DNA of 22,175 nucleotides from Vulcanimicrobiota bacterium (GTDB lineage Bacteria; Vulcanimicrobiota; Xenobia; Xenobiales; JADMJV01): positions 1 to 22,175 of the forward strand of contig JAEXNA010000144.1 of assembly GCA_023447635.1 (NCBI GenBank), written 5' to 3'. The notes under the pieces were generated by a model that saw nothing but the letters and a program-made list of their open reading frames with translations, ran no database searches and was not told the DNA's origin. A program made the position numbers and the translations under genes. Shown here in pieces: positions 13,725-22,137 of this stretch (position 1 is the first letter of the stretch; each line of letters begins with the position of its first letter).

Positions 13725-15731
13725 ATGAGAAAAGATCGCGGCAATATCATCCTGACCGCCATCTTCGTTTCCGTCTTCTTGTTCTTTCTCTCCGTAGCTC
13801 TCCTCTGGACTAATCGTCAGGACATCGCACTAGCGCTATCCATGGAGCACAAAATGAAAGGCGAGGCTGCCGCTCGCAGCGGAGCCATGACGGTCTACGC
13901 CAACCTGCGAGACACCGGCCGAACGCCCACCCAGATGGAGGCCGAACTGCCCTCCGGCGCCTCCTGGAAGGCCGAACTTCTCGAGGTCGACCCCGCCGAC
14001 CGGCGAGGCGCCAAGATGCTGGTCCGCTGTCGAGGTACCTCGGGTCCACTGAGCAGCTACTTTACCCTGCACCTGCTCAAGACTGAACTCTCGAACCCGA
14101 CCACCAGCGGGGAAGGGCGCATGCTGGCGTTCTTCACCAAGGCTAATGGAGCCGCCGCCGCCGGCAGCGCGAGTGTCCCTGCGTCGGGTAGCGGCGGCAG
14201 CGAGACCAGCGAATCGTCCGGCAGTATTCTCCACGGCTTCCATTCCGTAGCCAAGGTGCTTTACGGCGACTTCGAACTCAAGGACGTCGACATGAAGCTC
14301 GACCCTGGGGTCGAAAACCTCGCCTCCTCCCAAGGACCGATCTTCGCCAGTAGTCAACTGGCCATCACCGGCAGCCCACTCTCGGTCACCGCCTACCTTC
14401 CGGTATTCGACCCGATGGGAGGGGCCCTTCGAGCTTACGGCCCGTTGATCACGGTCGCCCCCAAGCCGCTGACCGAATCGGGACTCAGCGTCCTTCGGTT
14501 GGAGGGGAACGAGTTTCGCTGGAAGCCGATCCCCTTCCCCGTGGTCGAGCCCGAGATCCCCTCGAACCCTCCCATAGGGCTGCAGCAGTTGACCGCCACG
14601 GGGGAAAACTGGACCCATCTCGCTACCCGGGCCGTAGGCGAAGAAGGGGCGTCATACTTCTGGAAGGACAACGAACCGCCCACCAGCAGTGAGTTCGAAG
14701 TCCCTAACCTGACCGCGGGAGAGACTTTTCCCATCGATCTGGGCAAAGCCGTCGACTGGGGTCTCACCCGACCGGCCCCCAGCCGGCGCGGCTACACTCT
14801 GCGCGGGGCCATCGCTGCCCGAGGCGAGATAGTCTACAGTCACGCCTGGGAGTACCTGTATCGACACTACCCAGGCCAGGTTGCCGCCGCTCCGGTGGAT
14901 CGCGTCCTGGGGAACAGCATCATTCGCTGGCCATGTATCCGCAAATACGACGCCAAGAGCCAAACGTGGAGCACCGCCTGGAGCACCCTGGGCGATGACG
15001 GTTCGGTCCGCTCGTCGGTTCAACCCGACACGACCGTCCTCTTAGCCGGCGAGGACGACATCCTTTACAGCCGCACTCTCGAGACCCCTTCGCGACTTCT
15101 GACCCTGGAGAGGGGAGGCCGGGCCAGCATCGGCAAGCCGCTCGCCAACGGCGTTCTGTTCGTCTACCAGAACAAGCCGTACACCCTTTCCGGCCGGTCC
15201 GACAAACCCGGTCTGCTGAGCCTGGAGGACGACTCGGTCCTGGGCTTCCAGGGACTGCCCACGCTGATCCCCGAGGTGATGGGGCCCCTGGTGACCGAAA
15301 TCGCCAAGGAAGAGATCCCCATGGGACTCGCCTCCCTGGATATCTCGTCGCTAGATGGTGAGGTCAACGAGCCACAGATGCGGACCATCCGCCCTCGGAT
15401 CAATCTGAGCTACGCGGTGATGCCGGGTTCCACCGTCGCGGTGGATGGCGACGACCTTTACGCGAAAATTGCCATCACCGTCGAGAAGTCCGAGCCAACC
15501 TATCCGATGTTCGGCACACACCGACTGGGCGACTCGCCGCTGAACGACATTCTGGCCCGCTACGACGGCCAGAGGTGGCATATTCTACCCAACGGCCTGA
15601 TGGCCCAGATGGTGAGCGCTCTGAGCGCGCCCGCCGGGGTGCCTCTGGCGGCCAGCTATCCTGGCCTTCCCGAAAACCTCAGTCGCTATACCGTGATCTC
15701 TATCGATACCAACCCGTTCGAGTTCCAATGA
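13725..15731 (+). CDS. Large PilX/GspK-like minor pilin or assembly protein
   Basis: A 668-residue protein with one N-terminal membrane helix (about 9-29, ILTAIFVSVFLFFLSVALL) after MRKDRGN. This is followed by the PilX-like stretch SMEHKMKGEAAARSGAM, in which small pilins pack through a helix. The Glu at mature position 5 is missing, as is usual for GspK-type subunits. It is much larger than usual PilX. It has a Gly/Ser/Ala-rich spacer near 138-170 and a long extracellular beta-rich region with propeller-like strands (WSTAWSTLGDDGS, RYDGQRWHILPNG). It is first of three coupled genes: its TGA overlaps the ATG of the next gene. Minor pilins of this kind start pilus assembly and may form a tip adhesin. 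Confidence 0.75.
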   Translation: MRKDRGNIILTAIFVSVFLFFLSVALLWTNRQDIALALSMEHKMKGEAAARSGAMTVYANLRDTGRTPTQMEAELPSGASWKAELLEVDPADRRGAKMLVRCRGTSGPLSSYFTLHLLKTELSNPTTSGEGRMLAFFTKANGAAAAGSASVPASGSGGSETSESSGSILHGFHSVAKVLYGDFELKDVDMKLDPGVENLASSQGPIFASSQLAITGSPLSVTAYLPVFDPMGGALRAYGPLITVAPKPLTESGLSVLRLEGNEFRWKPIPFPVVEPEIPSNPPIGLQQLTATGENWTHLATRAVGEEGASYFWKDNEPPTSSEFEVPNLTAGETFPIDLGKAVDWGLTRPAPSRRGYTLRGAIAARGEIVYSHAWEYLYRHYPGQVAAAPVDRVLGNSIIRWPCIRKYDAKSQTWSTAWSTLGDDGSVRSSVQPDTTVLLAGEDDILYSRTLETPSRLLTLERGGRASIGKPLANGVLFVYQNKPYTLSGRSDKPGLLSLEDDSVLGFQGLPTLIPEVMGPLVTEIAKEEIPMGLASLDISSLDGEVNEPQMRTIRPRINLSYAVMPGSTVAVDGDDLYAKIAITVEKSEPTYPMFGTHRLGDSPLNDILARYDGQRWHILPNGLMAQMVSALSAPAGVPLAASYPGLPENLSRYTVISIDTNPFEFQ

Positions 15732-16144
15732 GACGACGGCGCCCTGTTCATAGCCACGCCTTCTCTCTGGTCGAACTGATGATCGCCATCGTGTTCATCG
15801 TGATCGCGCTCTTCGGATACGTGGCGCTGCATGCTCGACTGCTGCATTCGGGACAACGGTTAGAGGAGAAAGAGGTCGTTCGTTCAGCCACCGACTTCTA
15901 TTCGGCCGTTTTGGTCTCCCGAGCCACGGCGGGGATGGACAAGGGGCCCGACGGCAAACCGTTCACGACGGTACCAGGTCGGTCGGGAATGTTCAGATTA
16001 GACACAACCAAGCCGGATAATCTGGCCTGGCTCGAAGAAAACTGGTTCAACCCCAAAGAGTTCACCGAAGGGATGAAAGAGACGCTCCAGCTCTCTCCCC
16101 AGGTCCTGTCCAACCCCTACAAGTACACATGGGAGAAGCGCTAA
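15728..16144 (+). CDS. PilV-like minor pilin, type IV N-methylation motif
   Basis: A 138-residue prepilin. The basic leader MRRRRPVHSHA precedes FSLVELMIAIVFIVIALFGY, the class III signal with Glu at +5 and a 20-residue hydrophobic helix. The residue before the cut is Ala11 instead of the almost invariant Gly, so processing by PilD-type peptidase may be slower. The C-terminal part is a small globular head. ATG 15728 overlaps the preceding TGA (ATGA), and the stop shares one base with the next ATG. A longer frame from 15575 lies within the upstream gene and is rejected. Confidence 0.85.
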   Translation: MRRRRPVHSHAFSLVELMIAIVFIVIALFGYVALHARLLHSGQRLEEKEVVRSATDFYSAVLVSRATAGMDKGPDGKPFTTVPGRSGMFRLDTTKPDNLAWLEENWFNPKEFTEGMKETLQLSPQVLSNPYKYTWEKR

Positions 16145-16701
16145 TGAGAGGCCGCTCCGGCAGCACCCTGGTCGAACTGCTGGTCGCCTTCGGCCTTCTG
16201 TCCCTGGTCATGACCGCCGTGGTCTCGTTCTACATCGAAGCCGTGGCCGTGAGCGCCAAGCGAGACAAGGTGTCGCAACGCCTACGCCGGTTCCATATCG
16301 GCCTGGATAAGGTCGAGCAGGTCCTACGGGAGGGTCGCCTGGTTCAGGCTTCCACTTTCCGGCTGACGATGCTGCACCTGGAAGAGGTCCCGGAGCTCGA
16401 CGGCTTCCCCAACTTCAGCCCGACTCCGCTGCAGCTTGTTTCGAAAGTCGACGGCCTGCACCAGCTGTTCGCCAACGAGGACAAGGTGATTTTGCCGTTC
16501 GAGCCCGGAGAACGGGTGATCTTCCAATGGCTTCAGGAAAACCCGCCGGCTTCGACCATGAAATCAGCGGTCAGCGTCGAACTCTACTACAGCGGGGCCG
16601 AAGATGGGCGTAGCGATCTCCTGTTCCGACGCACGGTCAACCTGGACAACTACCTCGGAACCCTGCGGGACGCTACCGAACCCGAAGCCGACAAGGAATA
16701 G
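16144..16701 (+). CDS. PilW/GspJ-like minor pilin
   Basis: A 185-residue prepilin. The leader MRGRSG is followed by STLVELLVAFGLLSLVMTAV, with Glu at +5 and a hydrophobic helix; +1 is Ser rather than the usual Phe. The position after a PilV-like gene and the length match PilW/GspJ. ATG 16144 forms a TAATG junction with the previous stop and has GGGAG eight bases upstream. An in-frame ATG at 16129 would lengthen the leader by five residues. It is the last pilin gene and its TAG stops 4 bases from the end of parB on the other strand, so the two transcripts must overlap. Confidence 0.85.
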   Translation: MRGRSGSTLVELLVAFGLLSLVMTAVVSFYIEAVAVSAKRDKVSQRLRRFHIGLDKVEQVLREGRLVQASTFRLTMLHLEEVPELDGFPNFSPTPLQLVSKVDGLHQLFANEDKVILPFEPGERVIFQWLQENPPASTMKSAVSVELYYSGAEDGRSDLLFRRTVNLDNYLGTLRDATEPEADKE

Positions 16702-16705
16702 GGAC

Positions 16706-17557
16706 CTAGTAAAGCGGGGTGCCGGCGCCGCGGTCGGCGCGTTCGCCCAGATAGATCAGCCGCTCGACGATCCGCTCGAGTTGGATACCGTCGTCGTACT
16801 GCAGCTCGATCTTGCCCTTCTGCTGCTGGTTCTGCCGGATAGTCACGGAGACGCCCCACTGGCGGGTCAGGTGGTCCTGGATCTCGCGCCAGTCGGGAGA
16901 CAGTTCGTTGCGCGGCCTTCCGCCGGCGTTCTTCGGGGTGCCTTCTCGCAACAAGCGCACGATGTCCTCGGTCTGTCGGACCGAGAGGTCGTCGAGCTTG
17001 ATGCGGTTCCAAACTTCGATCTGCTGTCGCTCTTTTTCCAGCGAGAGCAGCGCACGGGCGTGCCCGGCCGAGACTTCGCCCTCTTGCACGCTACGCCGAA
17101 TCGGGTCGGGTAGGGTCAGCAGACGCAGCGAGTTGGTGATGGCGGGGCGACTTTTACCAACCTTTTGAGCCAGCTCTTCCTGGGTCAGATTGTGCTCGCG
17201 CAGCAAGTGGCTGTAGGCCAGCGCGGTTTCGATAGGGTCCAGGTCCTCGCGCTGCAAGTTCTCGATCAAGGCGACCTGCAGAAGTTTCGACTCGGTCATC
17301 TCTTCAAGGATCACCGGCACGTGGGTCAGACCGGCCAGGCGCGAAGCGCGGCAGCGACGTTCGCCCACCACCAGGCGATAGCTATCGCCCTGGCGGGTGC
17401 AGATGACGGGCTGGATGATCCCGTGTTCGGCGATGGACGAGGCCAACTCTTCGAGAGCCTTCTGCTGAAAGATCTTGCGCGGCTGGAACGGATTGAACCG
17501 AATCTGGTCGAGCGGAATCTCGACGATGGCGCGTTTGTCTCCTGGCACGTTACTCAC
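16706..17557 (-). CDS. parB: ParB/Spo0J/Noc-family DNA-binding protein
   Basis: A 283-residue ParB-family CTPase clamp that binds a centromere-like site and spreads on DNA. The N-terminal CTP-binding domain shows NPFQPRK, HGIIQPV and GERRCRASRLAG, then LIENLQREDLDPIETA. The helix-turn-helix is TQEELAQKVGKSRPAITNSL (about 150-175) and the C-terminal dimerisation region follows. The GTG start at 17557 has AGGGAGA seven bases upstream. It lies immediately after rsmG, the place of noc in Bacillus and of parA-parB in many bacteria, but no parA is present and the 110-base gap before it has no gene. Whether it is a true ParB or a Noc-like orphan cannot be settled here. No parS-like palindrome was seen in the window. 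Confidence 0.93.
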   Translation of the reverse strand: MSNVPGDKRAIVEIPLDQIRFNPFQPRKIFQQKALEELASSIAEHGIIQPVICTRQGDSYRLVVGERRCRASRLAGLTHVPVILEEMTESKLLQVALIENLQREDLDPIETALAYSHLLREHNLTQEELAQKVGKSRPAITNSLRLLTLPDPIRRSVQEGEVSAGHARALLSLEKERQQIEVWNRIKLDDLSVRQTEDIVRLLREGTPKNAGGRPRNELSPDWREIQDHLTRQWGVSVTIRQNQQQKGKIELQYDDGIQLERIVERLIYLGERADRGAGTPLY

Positions 17558-17667
17558 GATGGGTCTCCCTTACACTAACCGAACCTGCGTTCGTCTGTTG
17601 TGGGGAAAGTACGAATAGTTTTCAATATTTCCCTGGTGGTGAAGAGAAATTTCGCCGTCAGCGCTCG

Positions 17668-18369
17668 CTACAGCGGGGTTTTCTGTGGCACGCCGTCGCG
17701 CCTGGGGTAGCGGTTGCCGGTCGCTTCGAGCTTCTGGATCTCGACCACGCAGTAGGCTTTTCCGTTCAGGCTCGAGTCGCGCCGTTTGCCCACACGGGCT
17801 CCCAGCAGCTTCAGCGCCTTGCGCGCTTCGGCGATCTCGTCGTCGATAGCGGGACCCTTGTAGGCGATCAGCACGCCGCCCACTTTCAAGAGCGGAACGG
17901 CCAGTTCGACTAGCACCATCAAGGAGGCCAGCGCCTTGGCGGTGACCGCGTCGAACTGCTCTCTGGCGTCCGACTCCCGCCCCAGCAGTTCCAGGCGGGC
18001 CGTGCGTACGGAGACGTTGGTCAAGCCTAACTCGTCCACGCACTCCTGAACCCAGCGGGTCTTCTTCTGCGCGCTGTCGGTCAAGGTAAACTTCAGATCG
18101 GGTCGCATCACTGCCAGCACCAGACCAGGCACGCCGCCGCCGGTGCCGATATCGATCACGGAGCCCGATTTCGGTAAGGACGGCAGCCCGAAGAGCGAGT
18201 CCAGGATCAGTTCGTTCTTGATCGCCTCCTCGGTTTTCAGGGCGGTCACCCCTCGGATCGATCCCATCTCGAGCATGCGCTGCCCCAGAGCCGAAAGGCG
18301 AGCCGCCTTGTCGTCCAGGTCGTGCTCGAGGTCCGGCGCCAGGAATCTTAGCTCTTCGGTCGCGATCAT
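17668..18369 (-). CDS. rsmG: 16S rRNA 7-methylguanosine methyltransferase RsmG
   Basis: A 233-residue class I SAM-dependent methyltransferase that modifies G527 (E. coli numbering) of 16S rRNA. The SAM motif VIDIGTGGGVPGLVLAVMRP is followed by LTDSAQKKTRWVQE and FDAVTAKALASL, all typical of RsmG (GidB). Loss of this enzyme is known to give low-level streptomycin resistance in other bacteria. The start ATG 18369 overlaps the mnmG stop as ATGA; the frame is open further upstream inside mnmG but that part is a shadow. The C-terminal 20 residues (ATGNRYPRRDGVPQKTPL) are basic. Confidence 0.95.
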   Translation of the reverse strand: MIATEELRFLAPDLEHDLDDKAARLSALGQRMLEMGSIRGVTALKTEEAIKNELILDSLFGLPSLPKSGSVIDIGTGGGVPGLVLAVMRPDLKFTLTDSAQKKTRWVQECVDELGLTNVSVRTARLELLGRESDAREQFDAVTAKALASLMVLVELAVPLLKVGGVLIAYKGPAIDDEIAEARKALKLLGARVGKRRDSSLNGKAYCVVEIQKLEATGNRYPRRDGVPQKTPL

Positions 18370-20237
18370 ACGGGCGTCACGTTCGAGGCACGGTAGGATT
18401 TGAGATAGATCATCAGCGCCGACATGTCCGACGGAGTCACGCCGGCGATGCGCGAAGCCAGCCCCAGCGTGCCCGGACGATGGAAGGCCAACTTCTCGCG
18501 CCCTTCCGAGGAGATCGAAATGATGCCCGAGTAGTCCAGGTCGTCCGGGATCACTCGCTCTTCGTCCTTGCGGAAGCGCTCGACGTCTTGACGCTGGCGA
18601 TCCAGATAGCCGGCGTACTTGACCTCGATCTCGACCTGGCGACTGACCCTGGGGGACAACGGCTCCAGACCCTCGGCCCGCCGCAGGGCGTCGAGATCGA
18701 CCTCCGGGCGGCGCAGCATCTCGGTAAAGGACAGCCCCGGGCGCAGCGGGCCGCCCAGGGCGGCCGTGAAGCCTTCGACCTCGGCCTGCTTCAGGCGGCG
18801 CTCGCCCAGGCGTCGGTGTTCGGCCGTGATGGCGTCGATCTTGGCGCTGAAAACGTTCCAACGGGCGTCGTCGATCAGGCCGACCTGACGACCCAGCGGG
18901 GTCAGTCGCTGGTCGGCGTTGTCCTGGCGCAGCAGAAGACGATACTCGGCACGCGAAGTGTGCATACGGTAGGGCTCTTTGGTCCCTTTGGTGATCAGGT
19001 CGTCGATCAGCACACCCAGATAGGCCTGGTCGCGACCCAGGATCAGCGGGGCCGATCCCCCGGCAGCAAGCGCCGCGTTGGCCCCCGCCAGCAGACCCTG
19101 GGCGGCGGCCTCTTCATAGCCCGAAGTGCCGTTGATCTGGCCGGCCAGATACAGTCCGGGCAAGGCGCGAAGCTCCAGCGTTGGCTGCAACTGGGTCGGC
19201 TCGACGTAGTCGTACTCGACCGCGTAGCCGGGCTTCAGGATGACCGCCCTCTCCAACCCCCGAATGCTGCGCACCACCTCGAACTGCACGTCCAGCGGCA
19301 GCGAGGTCGAAACGCCCTGCAGATAGACGTCCGGCACGTCGAAGCCTTCCGGCTCGACAAAGATCTGATGAGTCTCTTTCTCTCCGAAACGCACCATCTT
19401 ATCTTCGATCGAAGGGCAGTAGCGGGGCCCCGTGCCTTCGATGATGCCGCCGTACATCGGCGAGCGGTGCAGATTCTCCAGGATCACCTGCTTGGTGCGG
19501 GCGCTGGTGTGGGTCAGATAACAGGAGACCTGACGGGCAGGCAGCTTCAGTTGGGACATCTCGGAAAAGACCAGCGGCTCGTCCGACGGACGCTGTTCTT
19601 CCATGGCGTCCCAGTCGATGGTGTCGCGATCCAGGCGCGGCGTGGTGCCCGTTTTCAAGCGGCCCATCTTGATTCCGAAACGCGCCATGCTCTCGGACAG
19701 GCCCAACGCGGCCGGCTCGCCGGATCGGCCACCGGCCAGGGTCAGCTCTCCCATGAACAGCTTGCCGCCCAGGAAAGTCCCGGTGGTCAGCACCACACCA
19801 GGCGCGCGGTACTCCTCTCCCGACGAGCCGCGGATGCCGACCACCCGGCCGCGATCAACCAGCAGATCGGTGATCAGGTCCTGGCAGATGGTGATGTTCG
19901 GCTGGGACTCGACGATCTGACGCATCCGCTCGGAATAGACCGGTCGGTCGGCCTGGGCGCGCAGCGCCTGCACGGCCGGGCCCTTACGGGTGTTCAGCAT
20001 GCGGATATGGATATGGGTCTCGTCGATGACCTTCCCCATGGCCCCGCCCAGTGCGTCCACCTCGGTGGTCAACTGCGCTTTCGCCGGACCCCCGATAGAC
20101 GGATTGCACGGCATGCGCGCGATGTGGGTCAGACTGGCCGTGAGCATGACCACGCGCGCTCCGATGCGCGCAGCTGCCAGGGCGGCCTCGCATCCGGCGT
20201 GACCGGCTCCTACCACTATAACGTCGGTTGTTTTCAT
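18366..20237 (-). CDS. mnmG: tRNA 5-carboxymethylaminomethyluridine modification FAD enzyme MnmG
   Basis: A 623-residue FAD protein (GidA) that with MnmE installs the xm5 group on the wobble uridine of several tRNAs. Visible motifs are the dinucleotide-binding VIVVGAGHAGCEAALAAARI, NPSIGGPAKAQLTTEVDALG, LNTRKGPAVQALRAQ, RLKTGTTPRLD and YCPSIEDKMVRF, then the second FAD contact LAGQINGTSGYEEAAAQG. The C-terminal tRNA-binding domain ends with RIAGVTPSDMSALMIYL. ATG 20237 is chosen over a TTG at 20249 because it overlaps the mnmE stop as ATGA and begins MKTTDVIVVG, the family N-terminus. It is coupled on both sides (mnmE and rsmG), so the three proteins should be made in step. Confidence 0.98.
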   Translation of the reverse strand: MKTTDVIVVGAGHAGCEAALAAARIGARVVMLTASLTHIARMPCNPSIGGPAKAQLTTEVDALGGAMGKVIDETHIHIRMLNTRKGPAVQALRAQADRPVYSERMRQIVESQPNITICQDLITDLLVDRGRVVGIRGSSGEEYRAPGVVLTTGTFLGGKLFMGELTLAGGRSGEPAALGLSESMARFGIKMGRLKTGTTPRLDRDTIDWDAMEEQRPSDEPLVFSEMSQLKLPARQVSCYLTHTSARTKQVILENLHRSPMYGGIIEGTGPRYCPSIEDKMVRFGEKETHQIFVEPEGFDVPDVYLQGVSTSLPLDVQFEVVRSIRGLERAVILKPGYAVEYDYVEPTQLQPTLELRALPGLYLAGQINGTSGYEEAAAQGLLAGANAALAAGGSAPLILGRDQAYLGVLIDDLITKGTKEPYRMHTSRAEYRLLLRQDNADQRLTPLGRQVGLIDDARWNVFSAKIDAITAEHRRLGERRLKQAEVEGFTAALGGPLRPGLSFTEMLRRPEVDLDALRRAEGLEPLSPRVSRQVEIEVKYAGYLDRQRQDVERFRKDEERVIPDDLDYSGIISISSEGREKLAFHRPGTLGLASRIAGVTPSDMSALMIYLKSYRASNVTPV

Positions 20238-21601
20238 TTTCCCAGACAAAACTGGCCGAAAATCCGGTCCAGCACCTCTTCTGTGATATCGAGACCCAGG
20301 ATCTCGCCCAGCGCCTCGGCGGCCCGGCGCAGGTCAAGGGCCAAAAACTCGGCCCCTAACCCGCCGTCCAGCGTGGCGCTCAGGGCGCCGAAGGCGTCTT
20401 CGGCGCGTAAAAGACTCTCGCGATGTCTCTGATTCAGACTAAAACACTCGCCCGCTTGCTGCGTCAAGCAAGCCCGCGCCGCTTCAACGACCAGGGTTAC
20501 CGCTTGCTCTTGCCCTTCGGCGCTGAGCAGTTGGCAGCGTTCCAACCTGGCTCCAGGGAAGCGGTCGCCCAGTTCGCCGAGATCGATGTTAGAGGGCAGG
20601 TCGCTTTTGTTGAGCAGGATCAGCGCTGGAGAGATCTCCTCGCCGGACAGCCCGCGCAGGTCGGGATGGTGGGTATCGACCAGCAACACCTGCAGGTCGG
20701 CGCGAGCCAGCGCTTCGCGCGTCTTCTCCATCCCCAGCAGTTCGATCGGGTCGTCGCTCTCTTTGCGCAGACCGGCGGTGTCGGTCAGTGACATCAACAC
20801 ACCGCCAATCGAGCAGTCGACCTCGATGCGGTCACGAGTCGTGCCGGCCACCGGAGTGACCAGGGCCCGATCCTCTCCCAGCAGGGCGTTGAGAAGGGAC
20901 GATTTCCCCGCGTTCGGAGCCCCGACCAGAACGGTACGCAGCCCTTGCACCGCTACCCGGCCCTGCTCGGCGTCGCCGAGCAGCGCTTGGACCCGACCTT
21001 GCAGATCCTCGAGTCGAGCCCGGTGCTCGGTGTCCGGCAGGTTGTCGATCTCGTCTCCAAAATCGATCTCGGCCTCGAGTAGGGCCAGCCAGCCCAGCAC
21101 TCCCGACCGGATCTCGGCTACCCGCTGAGAGAACCGTCCCTCCAGATGCTGGGCCGCCAGACGCGCCTGCTCTCGGTGGCGACTCTCGATCAGATCGAGC
21201 ACCGCTTCGGCCTGGGCCAGATCCAGTTTGCCGTTCAGGAAGGCCCGCTGCGTAAACTCTCCCGGGGCGGCCAGACGAGCGCCCTGCTCGGTGGCCAGCC
21301 GCACGGCCAGATCGCAGAGCACCGGGCTGCCGTGCAGATGAAACTCGAACACGTCTTCCCCGGTAAAGGTGCGCGGACCGGCCATGAAAACCGCCAGAAT
21401 CTTATCGATCAGTTCGCCGTTGGCGGGCTCGCGCAAACTGCCGTAGACCAGGCGATGGCTCTCGAAAGGGGCCCCGGCCCGCACCAACGCCTGACCGATC
21501 GGGAGCGAAGAAGGCCCGCTCAAACGAACGATAGCGACCCCTCCCAGCCCGGGTGGAGTCGCTATCGCGACGATCGTATCGGTGTCGAAACGAGGGCTAA
21601 T
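20234..21601 (-). CDS. mnmE: tRNA modification GTPase MnmE, probable ATT start
   Basis: A 455-residue GTPase partner of MnmG. The N-terminal folate-binding domain begins DTIVAIATPPG. The G domain has G1 GAPNAGKSS (about 227), G2 GTTRD, G3 DTAG and G4 NKSD. The C-terminus ends FGQFCLGK, a variant of the family C-x-G-K with the catalytic-loop Cys. A start at TTG 21523 would cut off 26 conserved residues, including TPPG. Reading back, the only plausible initiator is ATT at 21601, giving MSPRFDTDTIVAIATPPG, the normal spacing. This ATT shares one base with the jag TAG stop, with GGGAG nine bases upstream. No ATG, GTG or TTG exists between that point and an in-frame stop at 21623-21625. Confidence 0.9.
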   Translation of the reverse strand: MSPRFDTDTIVAIATPPGLGGVAIVRLSGPSSLPIGQALVRAGAPFESHRLVYGSLREPANGELIDKILAVFMAGPRTFTGEDVFEFHLHGSPVLCDLAVRLATEQGARLAAPGEFTQRAFLNGKLDLAQAEAVLDLIESRHREQARLAAQHLEGRFSQRVAEIRSGVLGWLALLEAEIDFGDEIDNLPDTEHRARLEDLQGRVQALLGDAEQGRVAVQGLRTVLVGAPNAGKSSLLNALLGEDRALVTPVAGTTRDRIEVDCSIGGVLMSLTDTAGLRKESDDPIELLGMEKTREALARADLQVLLVDTHHPDLRGLSGEEISPALILLNKSDLPSNIDLGELGDRFPGARLERCQLLSAEGQEQAVTLVVEAARACLTQQAGECFSLNQRHRESLLRAEDAFGALSATLDGGLGAEFLALDLRRAAEALGEILGLDITEEVLDRIFGQFCLGK

Positions 21602-22100
21602 CCTCGTCTTCTCCCGGGGCGATCACGACACAGCGGTCGGGCTCGGTCCCTTCCGAATAGGTGGTGACATCGTCACGGTCGGCCAGCAGCATGTGAATCA
21701 CGCGACGCTCGGCCGCCGGCATCGGCGACAGGCTGATCTCGCGGCCTTCCCGGGCCACCTTGGTGGCGGTACGCTTGGCCAGGTCGATCAGCTGCTTCTC
21801 GCGGCGGTCGCGGTAGTCTTCCACGTCGATCACGACGCGGTAGTCGACCAGCTTTTTGCGCGCGTTGATCACCCCGATCAGGAACTGCAGGGCGTTCAGC
21901 GTGCTGCCCCGGCGTCCGATCAGGACACCCATGTCGGGGCCCTCGATGTGATAGCGGACGTGATCGGGACGCTCTTCATACTCGATGTCGGCGTCGAGTC
22001 CAAAATGATCGGTGATGTCGAAAAGAAGCTCTGCGATCGGGTCCTCGTCCTCGAGGTCTTCCTCGCGCTCGTCTTCGTCCCGGTCGTTGTCGTCACTCAT
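21597..22100 (-). CDS. khpB: Jag/KhpB RNA-binding protein (KH-R3H)
   Basis: A 167-residue RNA-binding protein usually found after yidC. It has a KH domain with the GxxG loop GVLIGRRGSTLNALQFLI and an R3H domain with the R-x3-H core in ERRVIHMLLADR, ending in YSEGTEPDRCVVIAP. The family's N-terminal Jag_N domain is missing; instead there is a 20-residue very acidic start (SDDNDRDEDEREEDLEDED). In Gram-positive bacteria KhpB binds RNA with KhpA and affects cell elongation. The ATG at 22100 has only a distant purine run (AAAGGA about 13 bases away). The TAG stop overlaps the presumed ATT start of mnmE by one base. Confidence 0.93.
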   Translation of the reverse strand: MSDDNDRDEDEREEDLEDEDPIAELLFDITDHFGLDADIEYEERPDHVRYHIEGPDMGVLIGRRGSTLNALQFLIGVINARKKLVDYRVVIDVEDYRDRREKQLIDLAKRTATKVAREGREISLSPMPAAERRVIHMLLADRDDVTTYSEGTEPDRCVVIAPGEDED

Positions 22101-22137
22101 AGCAAATCGGTATCCTTTCGAAGGGGTGTTTGAACGT

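Noticed and set aside
17558..17667. DnaA box or parS in the parB-rsmG gap
   Set aside because: The closest string, TTCCCCACA, differs from the DnaA box at two positions and stands alone; no TGTTNCACGTGAAACA-like site was seen.
17668..18861. 397-residue version of RsmG
   Set aside because: The first 164 codons lie inside mnmG in another frame; the ATGA overlap at 18366-18369 gives the normal RsmG length.
18480..20432. 650-codon open frame on the plus strand opposite mnmG and mnmE
   Set aside because: It is a GC-rich shadow frame; the minus strand encodes conserved MnmG and MnmE and the antisense product has no recognisable domain.
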